Source: an uncultured Collinsella sp.
Lineage (GTDB): Bacteria; Actinomycetota; Coriobacteriia; Coriobacteriales; Coriobacteriaceae
DNA: 51,687 nucleotides
Reading direction: 5' to 3'
Assembly: GCA_905210085.1 (NCBI GenBank)
Contig: CAJLVJ010000008.1
Location: 1 to 51,687, forward strand
Position 1 is the first letter of the stretch, and every line of letters begins with the position of its first letter. The notes below the pieces were generated by a model. The model worked only from the letters and a program-made list of their open reading frames with translations, did not search any database and was not told the origin of the DNA. Positions 35,121 through 43,977 of the stretch are shown in pieces. Position numbers and translations under genes: made by a program.

Positions 35121-36824
35121 TTAGCCCAGCAGGCTCAGGCCAACAGAGACAAACGCCAGGATAACGCCGACGATAGACTCGCCGCCCAGCAGGCCGCTGG
35201 CGACAACCAGGCCCTGCTCCTGGAAGGCGGCGTCCTTGGCGGCCTTCTCCTCGTCCGAAAGACCGGCCTCGGCGTCGCGGTGAGCGGCCCACTTGTCGTA
35301 GGCGAGCTTAACGCAGGAGCCCAGGAAGGCTGTGAGCGACATGTAGAACGGCAGGTACACGCCCAGGCCGATCATCATGGCCGGAATGCCGAGCCAGTAC
35401 ATGACGATGCCGGCGATAAAGCCGCCTGCGAACCACGGTACGCTCGGGATACCCGAGACCATGGTGGCGACCACGCTTGCCTGTGCGGCAACAAAGCTCT
35501 TGTCGGGACCAAAGGCGTCCGGACCATAGGCGGTGACGAGCGCGACCATGACGGCTGCGGCGACCAGGGCGCCCACGATGCCGCCGATGGCCTGCCCGAC
35601 CCACTGTGCGCGCGGGTTGGTGCCCAGCACGGCGCCGGCCTTAAAGTCGTTCATGACGTCGCCCGCAAGGCCGCACGCTACGGCCACGATGCCGGCGATA
35701 AAGAACAGCTTGACCTGGGCGAGCTGTGCGAAGGCTGCCACGATGAGCATGACGATGAGGCCGAAGATCTCCATGGGGTCGATGCCCGTCTGACCGCAGC
35801 TCTGTGCACTCATGATGGTGGTGACAAAGGTGAAAAGCGTGACGATGACGGCCGGGACGGGACCAAGGTCGAGCGCGATGGCGATGATCACGGCGATGGC
35901 GGCAGCGCCCAGGCCGATGATACCGGCGTCGAGTTTAAGGGAGCCCGAGATGAGCGACTGCTCGTCGGTGTCGGTGGAGCTGTCGGCGGCGAGGCCGCGG
36001 ACGATACCGGCGACCTGCGGCAGGATGTCCTTGAGGACGACGGCGACGCCAAAGCCCATCATAAGGCCCATACCCAGGGACTTAACAATGCCCTGTGCGG
36101 TCATAACGTCAAACAGACCGGCAGCGGTGCCGCCGACGATGATGCCAAAATTGCCCAGCAGCGCGCCGGCAAACCAGAACGCGACCGGGGCGAAGCCCAC
36201 AAGGAAGCCGACGGAGAGCAGCATGGGCGAGTTGTAGATGGCAAAGGTCACGCCAGGGATGTTGAGCGTGCAAAGCATGCTGGGCACCACGCCCAGAGCG
36301 TCGCGAAGCACGCTGTAGATGCCGGCGATGGCCATGGAGCCAAAGAGCTGCTTGCCGGTCTTGCCGCCGGCCTCGGTCGCGCGCAGGGTCTGAGCTGCGG
36401 CGTTGCCGGTGGGGAACTCAAGCGCGGCGTCCACGATAAAGTGACGGTGGATGAGTGCCGTGGCCAGCAGGCCCAGGATAGTGCCGGCGAGTGCCACGAT
36501 AAACATGTCGAGCCAGCTGATCTGGTCGGCATAGCCCAGCATCCAGGCGCCCGGGATGGTAAACGCCAGACCGCCGGCGACCATGGCGCCTGCGGACATG
36601 ATGGTGTGGGTGACGTTGGCCTCGTTGAGGCTGGCGTTGCCCATGAGCTTAAGGAAGAACAGCGAGATGACGGCAGCGAAGACGATCGGCCAGGGGAGTG
36701 CACCCATCTTGAGGGCGGTGTAGGCCGAGCTTGCCGTGATGATCACGCAGCCAAGGACGCCGATGACGACGCCGCGCAGCGTGAGTTGCCCGCGCATCGA
36801 AGCACGGTTCGAGGGATTGCTCAT
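35121..36824 (-). CDS. OPT family oligopeptide transporter
   Basis: 567 residues with about fifteen membrane helices of the OPT/YSL family, secondary carriers for short peptides or metal chelates. Family marks: LTLRGVVIGVLGCVIIT at the start, FPTGNAAAQTLRA, GPDAFGPDKSFVAAQASVVAT, and ARGTNPRAQWVGQAIGG-like C-terminal segments. There is a soluble stretch near 280-300 (DSSTDTDEQSL). Start ATG 36824 has AAAGGAG upstream. It is monocistronic, with a strong terminator, and divergent from coaX across a long inverted repeat. Confidence 0.92.
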   Translation of the reverse strand: MSNPSNRASMRGQLTLRGVVIGVLGCVIITASSAYTALKMGALPWPIVFAAVISLFFLKLMGNASLNEANVTHTIMSAGAMVAGGLAFTIPGAWMLGYADQISWLDMFIVALAGTILGLLATALIHRHFIVDAALEFPTGNAAAQTLRATEAGGKTGKQLFGSMAIAGIYSVLRDALGVVPSMLCTLNIPGVTFAIYNSPMLLSVGFLVGFAPVAFWFAGALLGNFGIIVGGTAAGLFDVMTAQGIVKSLGMGLMMGFGVAVVLKDILPQVAGIVRGLAADSSTDTDEQSLISGSLKLDAGIIGLGAAAIAVIIAIALDLGPVPAVIVTLFTFVTTIMSAQSCGQTGIDPMEIFGLIVMLIVAAFAQLAQVKLFFIAGIVAVACGLAGDVMNDFKAGAVLGTNPRAQWVGQAIGGIVGALVAAAVMVALVTAYGPDAFGPDKSFVAAQASVVATMVSGIPSVPWFAGGFIAGIVMYWLGIPAMMIGLGVYLPFYMSLTAFLGSCVKLAYDKWAAHRDAEAGLSDEEKAAKDAAFQEQGLVVASGLLGGESIVGVILAFVSVGLSLLG

Positions 36825-36949
36825 ATAGAACTCCTTTGCGTATATCCGCTTCCCCCGGGAGCGCCGTTACGGATACGGCGCGGGAAGTCGGGTTACCAAG
36901 GGCCGCCGCGTGAGCTCGCAAACGACCGCGCACCAGTATAGCCGCAAGC

Positions 36950-37070
36950 TAGTCATTTTGGGACGGGGCTATTTTAGCTACCCTTTGACAGTCGACGAAT
37001 TATCTGGGATTGGGGCAAATATCAACCGACATATTGGGGTAGCTAAAATAGCCCCGTCCCAAAATGACTA
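36950..37070. repeat. Perfect 34-bp inverted repeat between OPT and coaX
   Basis: Arms 36950-36983 (begins TAGTCATTTTGGGACGGGG) and 37037-37070 are perfect reverse complements with a 53-base loop that includes a TTGACA. The arm contains the GGGACGGGG core. A single arm recurs at about 38628-38650. Confidence 0.8.
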
Positions 37071-37130
37071 CCTGGGATGGCTGGTTCGGGTAGGCGATAT
37101 ACTGCTGGGCAGACGAAAGGAGCGCCGACG

Positions 37131-37982
37131 ATGCTTAATGGGTGCGCATATATATTGACGGTCGATGTGGGCAACACGTTCATTCGCTTTGGCCTGTTTG
37201 CCGAGGATTCGGCCGCGGCGCAGGAATGTCCGCTTGCGACGTGCGAGATCACCACGCCGTCGAGCATCACAGCAGACGAGGCGCGCATGCGTCTCGTGCA
37301 GGTCATGGCCGCACTGGCGGCCGATGCGGGCATGCCGGGTGCGCTTGTGCCCGCGGCTGCTGTGCTGAGCTGCGTGGTCCCGGCGCTCGAGCGCCCGTGG
37401 AAGGCAGCGCTTTCCCGTACCTGCACGGGGCGCGTGCTCACCGTGGGGCCGGGACTTAAGACCGGCATGCCCGTGCACTACGACGACCCGGCCGAGATCG
37501 GCCCCGATCGCATCGCCGATGCCGTGGCGGCCCGCGCCGTCTACGGCTCGCCGTGCATCGTGATCGACCTAGGCACGACGACCAATATCGAGGTGATCGA
37601 CGCGCACGGTACCTTTGTCGGCGGCGTCATCGCGCCAGGCCTGGCCCTCGGCGCCCGTTCGCTTTCGGCGGCAGCAGCGCGCCTACCCCAGGTTGAGCCC
37701 TCGGCGCCGACACACGTCATCGGCCGCAACACGCGCGAGGCCATGCGCTCGGGTGTGGTTCTGGGCGAGGTAGCCCGCATCGACGGCATGCTCGACATGG
37801 TGCTTGCCGAGATGCGTGCGACCAAAGCCGCGGGGGAGGGCGATGTGCCCATCGTCATTACCGGCGACGATGCCAAGGCGCTTGCGGCGCTGGTCGGCCA
37901 TAGCCTGACGGTCGATGACGCGTTGACGCTGCGGGGTCTCGCCGAGCTCTACCACATCAACCAAAAGCCCCGCCGCGCGTAG
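37131..37982 (+). CDS. coaX: Type III pantothenate kinase
   Basis: 283 residues of the CoaX family, which phosphorylates pantothenate in the first step of coenzyme A synthesis. Motifs: LTVDVGNTFIRFGL (phosphate loop), GPDRIADAVAA, IDLGTTTNIEVID and GGVIAPGLALG. Start: ATG 37131 with AAAGGAG 8 bases upstream, giving MLNGCAYILTVD; the frame opens at 37077, but that N terminus is not family-like. Divergent from the OPT gene; dCMP deaminase follows on the same strand after 83 bp. Confidence 0.93.
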   Translation: MLNGCAYILTVDVGNTFIRFGLFAEDSAAAQECPLATCEITTPSSITADEARMRLVQVMAALAADAGMPGALVPAAAVLSCVVPALERPWKAALSRTCTGRVLTVGPGLKTGMPVHYDDPAEIGPDRIADAVAARAVYGSPCIVIDLGTTTNIEVIDAHGTFVGGVIAPGLALGARSLSAAAARLPQVEPSAPTHVIGRNTREAMRSGVVLGEVARIDGMLDMVLAEMRATKAAGEGDVPIVITGDDAKALAALVGHSLTVDDALTLRGLAELYHINQKPRRA

Positions 37983-38065
37983 GACAAGGAAGTCGGTGGG
38001 ATAAGCGCCCCTACTTTTCACCTGCTACAATGGGTCAAAATGTTGCGATTACGGAGGTGTCTGGC

Positions 38066-38590
38066 ATGTCGGACGATCTTCATCAAACCGCGTCGGGCAA
38101 GCGCCGCGACGTCATTAGCTGGGACGAGTTCTTTATGAGCGTGGCCATTGCCGCGCAGCGCCGCAGCAAGGACCCCAACACGCAGGTGGGCGCGTGCATC
38201 GCCAACACCAACCACCGCATCCTTTCGGTGGGCTACAACGGTACGCCCTCGGCGCTCAACGACGACTTTTTCCCGTGGGGCACGAGCGACGACCCGTTGC
38301 AGGATAAGCACAACTACGTGGTGCATGCCGAGGCCAACGCCGTGCTCAACTACCGCGGCTCGCTCAAAGACCTTGAGGGTTCCACGGTCTACGTCACGCT
38401 GTTCCCGTGCCACGACTGTGCCAAGATCCTGGCGCAGGTAGGTGTAGGCGAGGTTGTCTACCTGGACAATAAGTATGCCGACACCGATGACGGCCGTATC
38501 AGCCGCCGCATTCTCGACTCCTGCGGCATCAGCTACCGCCAGGTCATCGTCGATGTCCAGATTGGTACCGGGGGACAGGCTCAACAGTAA
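38066..38590 (+). CDS. Deoxycytidylate (dCMP) deaminase family protein
   Basis: 174 residues from ATG 38066, with GGAGGTG upstream; an earlier ATG at 38030 has none. The zinc-dependent cytidine/deoxycytidylate deaminase signature is complete: HAEANAVLN (zinc His and catalytic Glu) and FPCHDCAK (two zinc Cys). dCMP deaminase makes dUMP for thymidylate synthesis; some relatives (ComE-type) act in other roles. ISWDEFFMSVAIAAQRRS is the typical N-terminal helix. Confidence 0.9.
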   Translation: MSDDLHQTASGKRRDVISWDEFFMSVAIAAQRRSKDPNTQVGACIANTNHRILSVGYNGTPSALNDDFFPWGTSDDPLQDKHNYVVHAEANAVLNYRGSLKDLEGSTVYVTLFPCHDCAKILAQVGVGEVVYLDNKYADTDDGRISRRILDSCGISYRQVIVDVQIGTGGQAQQ

Positions 38591-38627
38591 TATGCGTTGT
38601 CGCTATCTGACGACGAACGCAGCTCAA

Positions 38628-38650
38628 AGAGCCCCGTCCCAAATTGACTA
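38628..38650. repeat. Single arm of the coaX-upstream inverted repeat
   Basis: AGAGCCCCGTCCCAAATTGA followed by CTA matches the right arm at 37048-37070 with few changes. No partner arm is near. Confidence 0.65.
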
Positions 38651-38761
38651 CTCGTGAAAGTCGCGTCTGCGCGCATGGACGGCTCGTGAGCGGGTACATG
38701 GCTGTAGTAACATAGCTTCTGTCCGCGGGCGTGCCCGCGTTATTGTGAGAAAGGAGCCCCT

Positions 38762-39040
38762 GTGGCTGTTAACGAAGAGCTGCTTAAGAAGGTTCTTGAA
38801 GAGATTCGCCCCAACCTGCAGGCCGACGGCGGCGATATGGAGTATGTGGGCGTCGACGACGAGGGTGTCGTCAAGCTGGAGCTGCAGGGCGCCTGCGCCG
38901 GCTGCCCCATGAGCTCGCTGACCCTTTCCATGGGCATCGAGCGCATCCTGAAGGAGCACGTGCCCGGCGTTACCCGCGTCGAGCAGGTCAATGCTTCCGG
39001 CGAGGCCGAGGACCTGTACGACGAGTACGCGCCGTTCTAA
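38762..39040 (+). CDS. NifU-like domain protein (iron-sulfur cluster scaffold)
   Basis: 92 residues starting at GTG 38762 with AAAGGAG upstream. It is a single NifU C-terminal (Nfu) domain: LQADGGDMEYVGVDD, then GACAGCPMSSLTLSMGIE, in which the CxxC pair holds a [4Fe-4S] cluster for delivery to other proteins. The length is normal for stand-alone Nfu proteins. It is followed by a hairpin terminator, then lgt. Confidence 0.9.
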   Translation: MAVNEELLKKVLEEIRPNLQADGGDMEYVGVDDEGVVKLELQGACAGCPMSSLTLSMGIERILKEHVPGVTRVEQVNASGEAEDLYDEYAPF

Positions 39041-39089
39041 GATGCGAAAGCTGCGGACGGTACGCTCCGCATAGACGTTACGCCCAGAT

Positions 39090-39126
39090 ATGCGGCTGCG
39101 AGCACAAGGCCCGCGGCCGCATTTGT
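39090..39126 (+). terminator. Probable terminator after the NifU-like gene
   Basis: ATGCGGC (39090-39096) pairs with GCCGCAT (39116-39122), then TTGT. The hairpin lies just upstream of the lgt ribosome site. Confidence 0.5.
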
Positions 39127-39148
39127 ATGTAGGGAGCAGGGGATCGAT

Positions 39149-39970
39149 ATGCTCAACGACCTCTACCATATGCTTGATCCCGTCGCGATCTCGGCGGGCC
39201 CCATCACCATCTACTGGTACGGCCTAGCCTACGTGGTCGGCGCCCTGCTCACGGCAGTCGTCATGTACCGCACGCAGCGTCGCTGGGGCTTTAACATCAC
39301 GATTGACGACCTGACGAGTGTCGTGGTCGGCGTGGTCTTTGGCCTCATTATCGGTGCGCGCCTGTTCTACGTCGTCTTTTACGGTGATGGCTACTACTGG
39401 GCGCACCCGCTCGAGATCTTTGCCACCAACGAGGGCGGTATGAGCTTCCACGGTGGCTTGGTCGGCGGTATCTTGGGCGGCATCATCGTGTGCCGTATGT
39501 ATAAACTCGACGCATGGACCATTGCCGACCTTGCCGTTATCGGTGCTCCGCTGGCGCTGTGCCTGGGACGTTGCGCTAACTTCGTGAACGGTGAGCTGTG
39601 GGGTAAGCCGACCGATCTGCCATGGGGCGTGGTCTTTGGCGAGACTGCGGGCGAGATGCCGCGTCACCCCTCCCAGCTCTACGAGGCATTTCTTGAGGGC
39701 ATCGTGCTCTTTTGCATTCTGCAGGTGCTCAGCCGCAAAAAGCCGCTATTGCCCCAGGGTACGTTTATGGGCGTGTTCGTGATGGGGTACGGCATCGTTC
39801 GCTTTTTGATTGAGTTTGTGCGCGTGCCCGATGCACAGTTGGGCTATCTGCTAGGCGGCGTCATCACCATGGGCCAGCTGCTGAGTTTGCCGCTCGTGAT
39901 CGCCGGTCTGGCGCTCATCATCTTCGCCCGACACCGCAATCGCCCCCAGCGCATCTACATCGACGCCTAA
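39149..39970 (+). CDS. lgt: Prolipoprotein diacylglyceryl transferase
   Basis: 273 residues with about seven membrane helices. It transfers diacylglycerol from phosphatidylglycerol to the lipobox Cys of prolipoproteins, such as the transporter lipoprotein in this window. Motifs: ARLFYVVFY, GGMSFHGGLVGG, and the signature GRCANFVNGELWG with the essential Arg and Asn. AGGGAGCAGGGG precedes ATG 39149. A small palindrome starts 5 bases beyond the stop. Confidence 0.95.
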   Translation: MLNDLYHMLDPVAISAGPITIYWYGLAYVVGALLTAVVMYRTQRRWGFNITIDDLTSVVVGVVFGLIIGARLFYVVFYGDGYYWAHPLEIFATNEGGMSFHGGLVGGILGGIIVCRMYKLDAWTIADLAVIGAPLALCLGRCANFVNGELWGKPTDLPWGVVFGETAGEMPRHPSQLYEAFLEGIVLFCILQVLSRKKPLLPQGTFMGVFVMGYGIVRFLIEFVRVPDAQLGYLLGGVITMGQLLSLPLVIAGLALIIFARHRNRPQRIYIDA

Positions 39971-39975
39971 CCAAG

Positions 39976-40010
39976 ACCACCACAAAGGGGACAGGCACCT
40001 TTGTGGTGGT
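39976..40010. repeat. Small hairpin with GGGACAGG core, after lgt
   Basis: ACCACCACAAAGG (39976-39988) pairs perfectly with CCTTTGTGGTGGT (39998-40010), loop GGACAGGCA. Confidence 0.85.
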
Positions 40011-40052
40011 TCGCTGGGCAACGATGACAGAACTGCAACGTTTTCCCAGATA

Positions 40053-40091
40053 AAACCTGCCAAAATAAACCTGTCCCTTTTTGGCAGGTTT
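40053..40091. repeat. Small hairpin with GGGACAGG core (reverse), before the DUF6020 gene
   Basis: AAACCTGCCAAAA (40053-40065) pairs perfectly with TTTTGGCAGGTTT (40079-40091); the loop holds CCTGTCCC, the reverse of the core. The TTTTCCCAGATAAAA tail lies on its left, showing inverted orientation. It ends 20 bases before the next start codon. Confidence 0.85.
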
Positions 40092-40110
40092 CTAGAAAGG
40101 CTTTCGGACT

Positions 40111-42294
40111 GTGAAGGATCCCGACCTCTCCACAACGGCTGCGCGCGACGCTGCCCGCATCGTCTGGTTTAAGCGCTACCCCGCCAAGCAGACGCTCATC
40201 GCATTTTTGCTCGCGCTGTTGGCGACCACGGCGTTTTCCATCGATCCCGCCCCGGTGTCGAGCAACGCAGTCTTGGCGATTGACCCCAAAGCCTCGGGCA
40301 TGCTGTACGTGTGCTACGAGGTGCTCCTCTCGTTTGCCGGCCATACCGACGCGGTCATGCTGCTTGCGCTTGCCTGCCTGCTCACGCTGCCGTTTCGCTA
40401 CGTATTCTTTGGCCGCGGCGACGCTTGGCGTCCCTCGGTGATCCTTCCGTCGCTGTTCTTTGCCGTCTGCATGGTGTTTGGCCGCAGCTACGACCTCACC
40501 GATTCGGCCGAGATCGTGCTCGGCGACAAGGCCCGCATCATCTGCGCCTGGATAGGCGGTGCGGGCTGGATGCTCTTGGCGGTCGTTGCCTTCTACCTTG
40601 CCTTTGAGTGTCTAGATTGGCTGAGCTCTCGGCGCATTCCGTTTTCCGAAGCGCACTTTGGCCGCGTATGGCGTGTGGCTCACGCCGTGCTCTCGGTCCA
40701 TCCCTTTGCCGGGCCCTTCCTGGTTCTTATGATCGCCTGGGCGCCCACGCTCATCGCTTCGCTGCCTGGCCTTTTTATGGGAGATACGGGTGCGCAGATT
40801 CGCCAGTGGTTCAACTACCCCAATGGCACGAGTGACTATCTGCGTCTGCTCAATCCCAATGTGTTGCTCAACGGACATCACCCCGTGGTGCACACGGCTA
40901 TCATCGGTTCGTGCGTCCAGCTGGGGCTTTCACTGTTCAACAGCGCCAACGCGGGTCTTGCCATCTACACCTGCGCTCAGTTCGCCATTACGGCCGCCTG
41001 CATGGCCTATTCCATCTCGTCGCTGCGCAAGCTGGGCGTGAGCCTGCCGGTCCGCGGCGTGATCTTGCTGTTCTTTGTGTTTATGCCCATGTTCTCCAAC
41101 TACGCGGCGCTGCTTACCAAAGACGTGCTCTTTGCCGACGCGTTTTTGGTGCTGTTGGTGCAGACCGTGAAGCTCGTGGCCTGCGGCCTGCCCCGTCGCG
41201 ATGCCAATGCCGAGCGTGCGGGCGAACAGAGGCCCGTGCTCTTTGCGCGCCATGATTGGCTGCTGCTCGCTCTGGGCGCCATGGGTTCCACGTTTCTGCG
41301 TAACGGCGGCCTGGTATTTCCCCTGGCGGCATGCGTAATCGCGTCGGCGTTTTGCGCATGGGACGCGCATGTGGCTCATCGTGCAGCCAAGCAGGCTGGT
41401 GCTGCGCCTTCGGGTGCCATCCCGCGTTTCCGCTGGGTGGGAGTTCTTGCGGTGCTTGCACTCTGTCTTGCTTCTAATATGTACTTCACCAAGGTCTTTA
41501 TGCCGGTGCACGACATCACGCCTGGTTCCAAGCGCGAAATCCTCTCGATTCCGTTCCAGCAGACGGCTCGTTTCGTCCAAAAGCACGACGGCCTCAACTC
41601 GGGCGTCAACCCTACGGTTAAGGAGGACGGCACCATCGTGGAGGCTCCTTGCGACGGCTTGGTGACCGACGAAGAGCGTGCCGTGATCGACCGTGTGCTC
41701 AAGTACGAGAACTTGGGCCGCCGTTACAACCCGGATAAGTCGGACGCCGTCAAAAATTGCTTTAACGAGTATGCCTCGCAGGAGGACATCAAGGCCTATT
41801 TTGAGGTGTGGGCCCAGATGTTCAAAAAAGATCCCGAGTGCTATATTTCGGCGCTCATCAATAACTACTACGGCTACTTTTATCCGAGTGCCCGCGATGC
41901 GTGGGTCTACAGCACGGCGCGCAGTGCCGAGATAATGGCAAAGCCCGATAACCTCAAGTACTTCGACTTCCATCCGGTCGATAGCAAGGTTGTGCGCTGG
42001 TGCGACCACCTGATCAACCTGTACCGCGTGGCGGTGCAGCGTATCCCGTTTATCTCGCTCGCCATGAGCTCGGCCACCTATGTGTGGATCATGATCGCCG
42101 TGGTGGTCTATCTGCTACGTCGTCATTCGTGGCGCGGGCTGGCCATTTGGGTGCCGCTGCTGGGCGTGCTCGCCGTGTGCCTGATCGGTCCCTGCAACGG
42201 CTCGACCTACATGCGCTACCTGTATCCGGTCATCGCCTGCATGCCCTTTGCCATCGGCGCCACCATCACCCGCAGCGACCTCCTCTGGTCCTAA
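40111..42294 (+). CDS. DUF6020 family membrane protein
   Basis: 727 residues from GTG 40111 (AAAGG upstream). About twelve membrane helices, with the family segment SLPGLFMGDTGAQIRQWFNY after helix 5 and a pattern LLNGHHPVVHTAIIG. A soluble region of about 150 residues (500-650) lies before the last helices. The protein resembles GT-C type membrane glycosyltransferases in layout, but a reaction is not assigned. Known relatives occur in Coriobacteriia. No partner gene is evident; the stop is followed at once by a palindrome. Confidence 0.8.
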   Translation: MKDPDLSTTAARDAARIVWFKRYPAKQTLIAFLLALLATTAFSIDPAPVSSNAVLAIDPKASGMLYVCYEVLLSFAGHTDAVMLLALACLLTLPFRYVFFGRGDAWRPSVILPSLFFAVCMVFGRSYDLTDSAEIVLGDKARIICAWIGGAGWMLLAVVAFYLAFECLDWLSSRRIPFSEAHFGRVWRVAHAVLSVHPFAGPFLVLMIAWAPTLIASLPGLFMGDTGAQIRQWFNYPNGTSDYLRLLNPNVLLNGHHPVVHTAIIGSCVQLGLSLFNSANAGLAIYTCAQFAITAACMAYSISSLRKLGVSLPVRGVILLFFVFMPMFSNYAALLTKDVLFADAFLVLLVQTVKLVACGLPRRDANAERAGEQRPVLFARHDWLLLALGAMGSTFLRNGGLVFPLAACVIASAFCAWDAHVAHRAAKQAGAAPSGAIPRFRWVGVLAVLALCLASNMYFTKVFMPVHDITPGSKREILSIPFQQTARFVQKHDGLNSGVNPTVKEDGTIVEAPCDGLVTDEERAVIDRVLKYENLGRRYNPDKSDAVKNCFNEYASQEDIKAYFEVWAQMFKKDPECYISALINNYYGYFYPSARDAWVYSTARSAEIMAKPDNLKYFDFHPVDSKVVRWCDHLINLYRVAVQRIPFISLAMSSATYVWIMIAVVVYLLRRHSWRGLAIWVPLLGVLAVCLIGPCNGSTYMRYLYPVIACMPFAIGATITRSDLLWS

Positions 42295-42295
42295 T

Positions 42296-42328
42296 TTGGT
42301 GCATTGGGGTCAGGTTACTTTGCACCAA
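42296..42328. repeat. GGGGTCAGG-type hairpin after a stop codon
   Basis: TTGGTGCA (42296-42303) pairs perfectly with TGCACCAA (42321-42328) around TTGGGGTCAGGTTACTT. It begins two bases after the DUF6020 stop. Confidence 0.7.
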
Positions 42329-42459
42329 GGGGCTGTATCATCACGACGCCTTCATTTTGGGGTTTATCTCGCAGGCCAGTAGGTATATCATAACGACGTT
42401 TGTTTATATTGCCCGAGCATCTGCGCTGGGCTTTAGGTCGAAACCGATAGGAGACACGT

Positions 42460-43266
42460 ATGTCCGGACACTCTAAGTGGGCCACAACCAAGCATCGTAA
42501 GGGCGCGCAGGACGCCAAGCGTTCCGCCCTCTTCTCCAAGCTGAGCCGCAACATCACCGTTGCTGCCCGTCTCGGCGGCGACCCGCTGCCTGAGAACAAC
42601 GCCAGCCTCGCTGCTGCTGTTGCTAAGGCCAAGGCTCAGTCCATGCCCAAGGACAAGATCAAGTCCGCTATCGACAAGGCCTTCGGTTCGGGTGCCGACG
42701 CCGCTGTCTACGAGAACATCGTGTACGAGGGCTACGGTCCCGCCGGTGTCGCCGTGTACGTTGACTGCCTGACCGACAACCGCAACCGTACCGCCGCTGA
42801 TGTCCGTTCCGCCTTCTCCCACGCTGGTGGTAACCTGGGCACCTCGGGCTCCGTCGCCTTCCAGTTTGAGCGCAAGGGCCAGATCGTCGTCGCCAAGGAG
42901 ATCCTGGACGAGAACGCCAAGAAGGAGACCATGATCGCCAACGGTCCTGCCGGTGACGAGGATGAGTTCATGATGGCCATCGCCGAGGCCGGTGGCGAGG
43001 ACTACGAGGACGCCGGCGAGGAGTGGATCGTCTGGACCGCTGCTAACGACGTCATGGCTGTCTCCAAGGCGCTCGAGGAGCAGGGCGTCCAGGTCAAGGG
43101 CTCCGAGACCACCATGGTCCCGACTACCCCGACCGAGGTCTCCGGTACCGACGCCAAGAAGGTCCAGCGCCTCATCGACCGTCTTGAGGAGCTCGACGAC
43201 GTCCAGGATGTTTACAGCACCATGGACATGACCGACGAGGTCATCGCTGCCCTCGAGGAGGAGTAG
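42460..43266 (+). CDS. YebC/PmpR family protein
   Basis: 268 residues. MSGHSKWATTKHRKGAQDAKR at the N terminus is the hallmark of YebC, and the three-domain layout (GGNLGTSGSVAFQFER; DYEDAGEEWIVWT) is intact. The family was named for transcription control and more recently linked to translation through proline-rich stretches. Codon use is strongly biased toward frequent codons, suggesting high expression. AGGAGACAC precedes ATG 42460. A terminator follows at 43336-43378. Confidence 0.93.
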   Translation: MSGHSKWATTKHRKGAQDAKRSALFSKLSRNITVAARLGGDPLPENNASLAAAVAKAKAQSMPKDKIKSAIDKAFGSGADAAVYENIVYEGYGPAGVAVYVDCLTDNRNRTAADVRSAFSHAGGNLGTSGSVAFQFERKGQIVVAKEILDENAKKETMIANGPAGDEDEFMMAIAEAGGEDYEDAGEEWIVWTAANDVMAVSKALEEQGVQVKGSETTMVPTTPTEVSGTDAKKVQRLIDRLEELDDVQDVYSTMDMTDEVIAALEEE

Positions 43267-43335
43267 CGCCCACACGGGTTAAGCCGTGCATATCTGGGCA
43301 TAATGAAGCGAGCATGCAAGCCTCGTGGAATAGAT

Positions 43336-43378
43336 GAGCCGGATCCGCGTGCGTATAGCACCGGACCCGGCTCTTTTA
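43336..43378 (+). terminator. Intrinsic terminator of the YebC gene
   Basis: GAGCCGG (43336-43342) pairs with CCGGCTC (43367-43373), with an inner TCCG/CGGA; TTTTATA follows. Confidence 0.85.
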
Positions 43379-43431
43379 TAATGATGCGAACCGTTTTGCA
43401 TTCTGTGGACCGAAACCTGAAGGGAGCGCGC

Positions 43432-43977
43432 GTGCGCGTACTCAAACGAGCCCTAGCGATCGTGTATCTTGCCGCCGCCATCGTGGCGCTGGGTACGCTT
43501 GTCTGCCAGTTCTGGGGACCGTATACGTATCGCTTTATGCTGCTGTTGCGTGACACCATGCCTCGCGTTGTCGTTACGGTGTGCGCCGCTATCGTGGCGC
43601 TTGGCGTGCTCATCGGTTTTTTCCGCCTGATGTTCGCGCGTCGCGAGCCGTCCTGCGTGCATCCGGCAGGGGAGCGCAATATCGAGGTCACGCTTGCAGC
43701 GCTTTCCTCGTGCGCCCGTGCCGCGGCGGAGTGCGATGATCGCGTGATGGTTGAGCATATCGAGGCGCGCGTTCAAGGCTCCGACGAGTCGCGCGTTCGT
43801 TTTAAGGTCGAGGCCATCGCACTCGACGACCGGGACGTGGCCTCTCAAGCTATCGCGATGCAGCAACGCATCGAGGAGGCCTGCGACACCATGCTCGGCA
43901 CGCCGGGCACGACCGCGCGCGTCCGTTTTTTGCCGTCCAAGACTACCGTCCAGACCGTGGAGGTTTCCGGTGAGTGA
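43432..43977 (+). CDS. amaP: AmaP-like membrane anchor for Asp23
   Basis: 181 residues from GTG 43432 (AGGGAGCG upstream); an earlier ATG at 43303 lies inside the terminator of the previous gene. Two membrane helices (about 8-28 and 42-65) precede a cytoplasmic domain of about 110 residues. AmaP anchors Asp23 to the membrane in staphylococci. Identification rests on topology, length and gene order (AmaP, DUF2273, Asp23). The stop overlaps the next start by 8 bp. Confidence 0.75.
   Translation: MRVLKRALAIVYLAAAIVALGTLVCQFWGPYTYRFMLLLRDTMPRVVVTVCAAIVALGVLIGFFRLMFARREPSCVHPAGERNIEVTLAALSSCARAAAECDDRVMVEHIEARVQGSDESRVRFKVEAIALDDRDVASQAIAMQQRIEEACDTMLGTPGTTARVRFLPSKTTVQTVEVSGE

Noticed and set aside
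34906..35292. N-terminal extension of the DUF389 gene (508-codon frame)
   Set aside because: It includes the OPT terminator and lacks membrane or family content; ATG 34905 starts the family-like sequence.
35076..36941. 621-codon open frame opposite the OPT transporter
   Set aside because: Composition is Asp/His/Gly-rich with no domain and it runs through the promoter region and terminator of the OPT gene.
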